DNA of 64,000 bases from Eutypella sp. D-1 (taxonomy: Eukaryota > Ascomycota > Sordariomycetes > Xylariales > Diatrypaceae): NCBI GenBank assembly GCA_023313575.1, contig JAJTTP010000007.1, positions 1,984,001 to 2,048,000 on the forward strand, written 5' to 3'. The notes under the pieces were generated by a model. It was not told where the DNA came from. It saw only the letters and a program-made list of their open reading frames with translations, and did not search any database. The position numbers and the translations under genes are program-made. Numbering within the stretch: the stretch's first letter is position 1; each line of letters starts with the position of its first letter. Shown here piece after piece: positions 61,501 to 64,000 of this stretch.

Positions 61501-61754
61501 CGCACGTCATCATCCTCGAACCCTTCTGGAACCCCTTTATCGAAGACCAGGCCATCGACCGCGCCCACCGCATTGGCCAGAAGCACCCTGTCACCGTCCA
61601 CAGGGTCCTCATCGCCGGCACCGTCGAGGACCGCATTCAAGAGCTCCAGGAGAAGAAGCGCAGGCTTGTCAACGCTGCCCTCGACGAAGAGGGCGCCCAG
61701 TCCACGGGTCGCTTGAGCGTCTCGGAATTAAGAGGCCTATTCGGGATACGATGA
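58512..61754 (+). CDS. SNF2-family DNA-dependent ATPase with RING finger (Rad5/Rad16-like)
   Basis: Exons are 58512-58838, 58936-59341 and 59422-61754, giving 1021 residues. The second splice creates the Walker A loop GGLLADTMGLGKT (about residue 240-252). DEAH is at 360-363. A RING finger interrupts the two helicase lobes at C567-C618 (CPRCYTE, PCGHHVCPSC, CPHSGC). It is followed by an acidic stretch and a bipartite-type basic region (KRKRGADED, KPRKKPKR). The C-terminal lobe has LMAGNAGLNLTAA and DQAIDRAHRIGQ near 955. This layout is that of Rad5/Rad16/ULS1-type nuclear proteins used in repair, chromatin work or SUMO-targeted ubiquitylation. No HIRAN domain is seen, so Rad16- or Uls1-like is more likely than Rad5. 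The N-terminus is Lys/Glu/Ser-rich and disordered. Confidence 0.94.
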
Positions 61755-61981
61755 TCTTCAGCGACGTCATCTCTTGGCTACATGGGGATATAAGCTTTCA
61801 TTTCGCTAAACTGCTAGATTTGATAGCCAGAACTATCTTCCCAGACGCTTTGTTACAGTATTCTTTATGCCCATACTCCCAAAAGGGACAATTAGCGGCA
61901 AGGTTCATGTGGCTTGTATTGCTCGTCTGATACATAGAGGGCTGCCCCTTTATCATGAGTGGTCCCGAGTTCCTTTCTCAT

Positions 61982-63262
61982 TCATTCGTCATAGAACAAC
62001 AGGGCTCGCGCCTCGATGCTCTGCCGGTTCTCGGCCTCCGCCTCATCCGGATCCGCAAAGGCGGAGTGGAGCGCCCGGCGAGCCACGTCCGTTCGCGAGT
62101 CGAAGCACTTGATCAGCAAAACTTCATCGGGCTCTTGCTGGTACTTGAAGTACCACCGGTGCCCGGTACTTGGCCGAACCGTCCATGACTCGCTCCGGTA
62201 CCCGGGGTAAATGATGGAGGCCGGGGCGAGGTCCTCGTCCGGCACCGATGCCGCGTCCGTCACCGCGAGCGGGTCTTTGTGGATCGTCTTAATGGGTCGC
62301 CAGACCTGTCAATTTCATCTGTTAACTTCGGCCCTTCTTGCATTCGCCAATAGCTGGGAAAGCAATATATGCAAAGCGCTGAATCGGATTTCGCTGGCAG
62401 TGCTTACATTAATGATTTGGTACCGCCGCTTGACCAGCTCGTCCGCCTCGTCCGGGAACAACCGCCTCAATAGTAGCTCGGCCCCGTCGTACGACTGATC
62501 CACGTGCGCGCGCATAAGCGGCCCGCGCGAGTTTACATTCCCCTTTCCTAGGCTGTGCCAGTCTGACGGACCGTAACGTGTCCGGTGGTCGAAGAAGAAG
62601 ACGCGAGATGCCCCGGTCCTGTCCCCGATATTAGTGCCCGAGGGCGTGACTGGAGACGAAGGAAAAAGAACGGAAACCGGTGTCGGCATCCCTTTCCCGA
62701 CCAATTGCAACTTACACGTCCTTCAGCAACTGCTCGCACTCAGGGAAATACCGAGCCTTGACCTTTTCATCGTCTCGAAACTCGTCGAGCTCCTTCATCT
62801 CGCTGGCGTGCCGGCGGAACTGGAACCCGTTTCGTTCGAGCGTGTAGGCGTCCTCCTCGCCCGTCACGTCGCGGACCACGAAGTTCTGATCCACGACGGG
62901 TCGTTCGTTCGTCACCGTATCCCTATACGCGCGCACACGACACACCCGTTAGACCTCTAGACTTTCTTAAGTATAGATGGATAATTGAATTGAACGGCAC
63001 GTGGAAGCTACACGTACGAGGTCACGTTGATAGGCGGAGGCAGAGACCCATCGCCCGGATCTTTCCAATAGCGCATTGAGGCCGCTATGTCGTGGCGCTT
63101 ATCGCCGTTCTGCTGCTGTTGCTGCTCCTGCTTCTGCCCCGCGTTTTGGGCGTGGCTCTTCAGCGTGTCCGGACACGTCGTGGTCTGGTGCGGCTCCGGC
63201 TTCTCGCGCGGCTCCGACAGCATCGGCGGCCGCGACGTGATGAGCGCTGACATTCGTCCCAT
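61982..63262 (-). CDS. AsaB/GA4-desaturase-family protein (2-oxoglutarate/Fe-dioxygenase-like)
   Basis: Exons on the minus strand are 63262-63018, 62922-62716, 62618-62408 and 62305-61982, all joining in frame to 328 residues. Conserved blocks of the fungal AsaB/gibberellin GA4 desaturase family are present: RYWKDPGDGSLPPPINVTS near residue 65-85, FFFDHRTR, RAHVDQSYDGA (HxD metal-ligand candidate), YQIINVWRPIKTIHKDPLAV, and YFKYQQEPDEVLLIKCFDS near the end. Members hydroxylate or desaturate secondary metabolites. The substrate is unknown, and no backbone enzyme lies in the window. A Gln-rich stretch (QKQEQQQQQNG) precedes the first block. An alternative ATG lies three codons downstream. Confidence 0.9.
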
Positions 63263-64000
63263 CGTCCTGTCTTGTCCTGTCCCTGCCTATTCTGCTCTGT
63301 TTTGCTCGTTTCGACTTGTCTCGCACTGCACTGACCGCATACACACCTACACAACCAGCTTCGATCTCTTCACTTTTTTCTTCTTTCTTTTCCTGGTTTT
63401 CAAGGTTTCGTTCTTCGACAATTTCGTAGACTAGATAGAGATGATCACTCGTCACGTCACCGAGAATAAATAGATACGGGTCGTCAAAAATTAAGGTGTG
63501 GTTTCGGCACGGTGAATTCGATGGTTATGTCTTCTCTGTGCGCACGTGTTCTTTCTACGTTTCCCTTTTTACCCCCCCCCCCCGCCGATGGACCGTTGCT
63601 ACCTCGAGCGGATATATATGTGCGTACGTACTAATACAATATGCACCAGGAGCTATTACGTAGATTATTAGCCCATGAAATCCATTGGAGGCCCAGCCCC
63701 GGCCCGGGTATTAGGTACATTACATTTTCATTTTGACCTCCATATATATAAGTATGCAAGTATTAATAGGTATGTGGCTAAGCCGCTATTATATGATATA
63801 TGATGTGACGAGAAGAAGCCCACCGCCCCCTTGCACCCGGTCCTTTTATCCATGAAGGTCTAGGTTCATCCAGGACCCGGGGCCCGGCTATGCGGGGTGC
63901 GGCGGGCCCTGATTGGCGGGAAGAAATACTCACGGCGAGCATACATACATACCTAAGTACAATGCATATATCCCCAGGTAGATAGATGGCTGCTTGTGTA
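63263..64000. other. Upstream region of the AsaB-like gene
   Basis: No gene supported. It contains a pyrimidine-rich tract (63,360-63,415), a C-run near 63,572-63,583 and AT-rich TATATA microrepeats near 63,612 and 63,742. Confidence 0.4.
63452..63459 (-). promoter_or_regulatory. CRE/bZIP-like site upstream of the AsaB-like gene
   Basis: TGACGTGA on the minus strand, about 190 bases upstream of the start codon. It resembles a bZIP (CRE/ATF-type) binding site. The assignment is by motif only. Confidence 0.3.

Overview
This window looks like chromosomal DNA of a filamentous ascomycete (Pezizomycotina, probably a sordariomycete; the class is my inference). The genes have short introns with GTAAGT-type donors and CTAAC/CTGAC-type branch points. 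The gene content is typically fungal: HET domain, F-box-like and SRPK-like proteins, a GH5 mannanase, an AsaB/GA4-desaturase-like protein and cysteine-containing secreted proteins. The AT-rich core carries the CpA-to-TpA signature of repeat-induced point mutation (RIP).

Left gene arm (1-11,104): the mitochondrial glycine decarboxylase P-protein GCV2 (three exons), an uncharacterised 771-residue protein with two Gly/Ser-rich beta-hairpin-like segments, and a short-chain dehydrogenase.

Central block (11,105-33,068): about 22 kb of AT-rich DNA that resolves into one nest of LTR elements. A short element A (174-bp LTRs, about 1.26 kb when emptied) contains Ty3-type element D (minus strand). Element C (minus strand) sits inside D's 3' LTR, and element B (plus strand) sits inside C. 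Three solo LTRs sit in C and D. The boundaries are supported by 5-bp target-site duplications (TSDs): perfect for D, C and all three solo LTRs, and differing only by RIP-type changes for A and B. All Gag-Pol reading frames are destroyed.

Right gene arm (33,074-64,000): SRPK-like kinase (+), F-box-like protein (-), quinone-oxidoreductase-type MDR (-), HET domain protein (-), IlvD/Edd dehydratase with an unusual N-terminus (-), a decayed SDR gene with RIP-type stops (-), GH5_7-type beta-mannanase (+), SURF6/Rrp14 (+), two secreted cysteine-containing proteins (+), a Rad5/Rad16-like SNF2-RING ATPase (+) and an AsaB-like enzyme (-). Housekeeping and accessory genes are interspersed, and I do not see a convincing biosynthetic cluster. 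Gene models were spliced by hand from frame, splice motifs and family knowledge. No tRNA, rRNA or CRISPR array was recognised.
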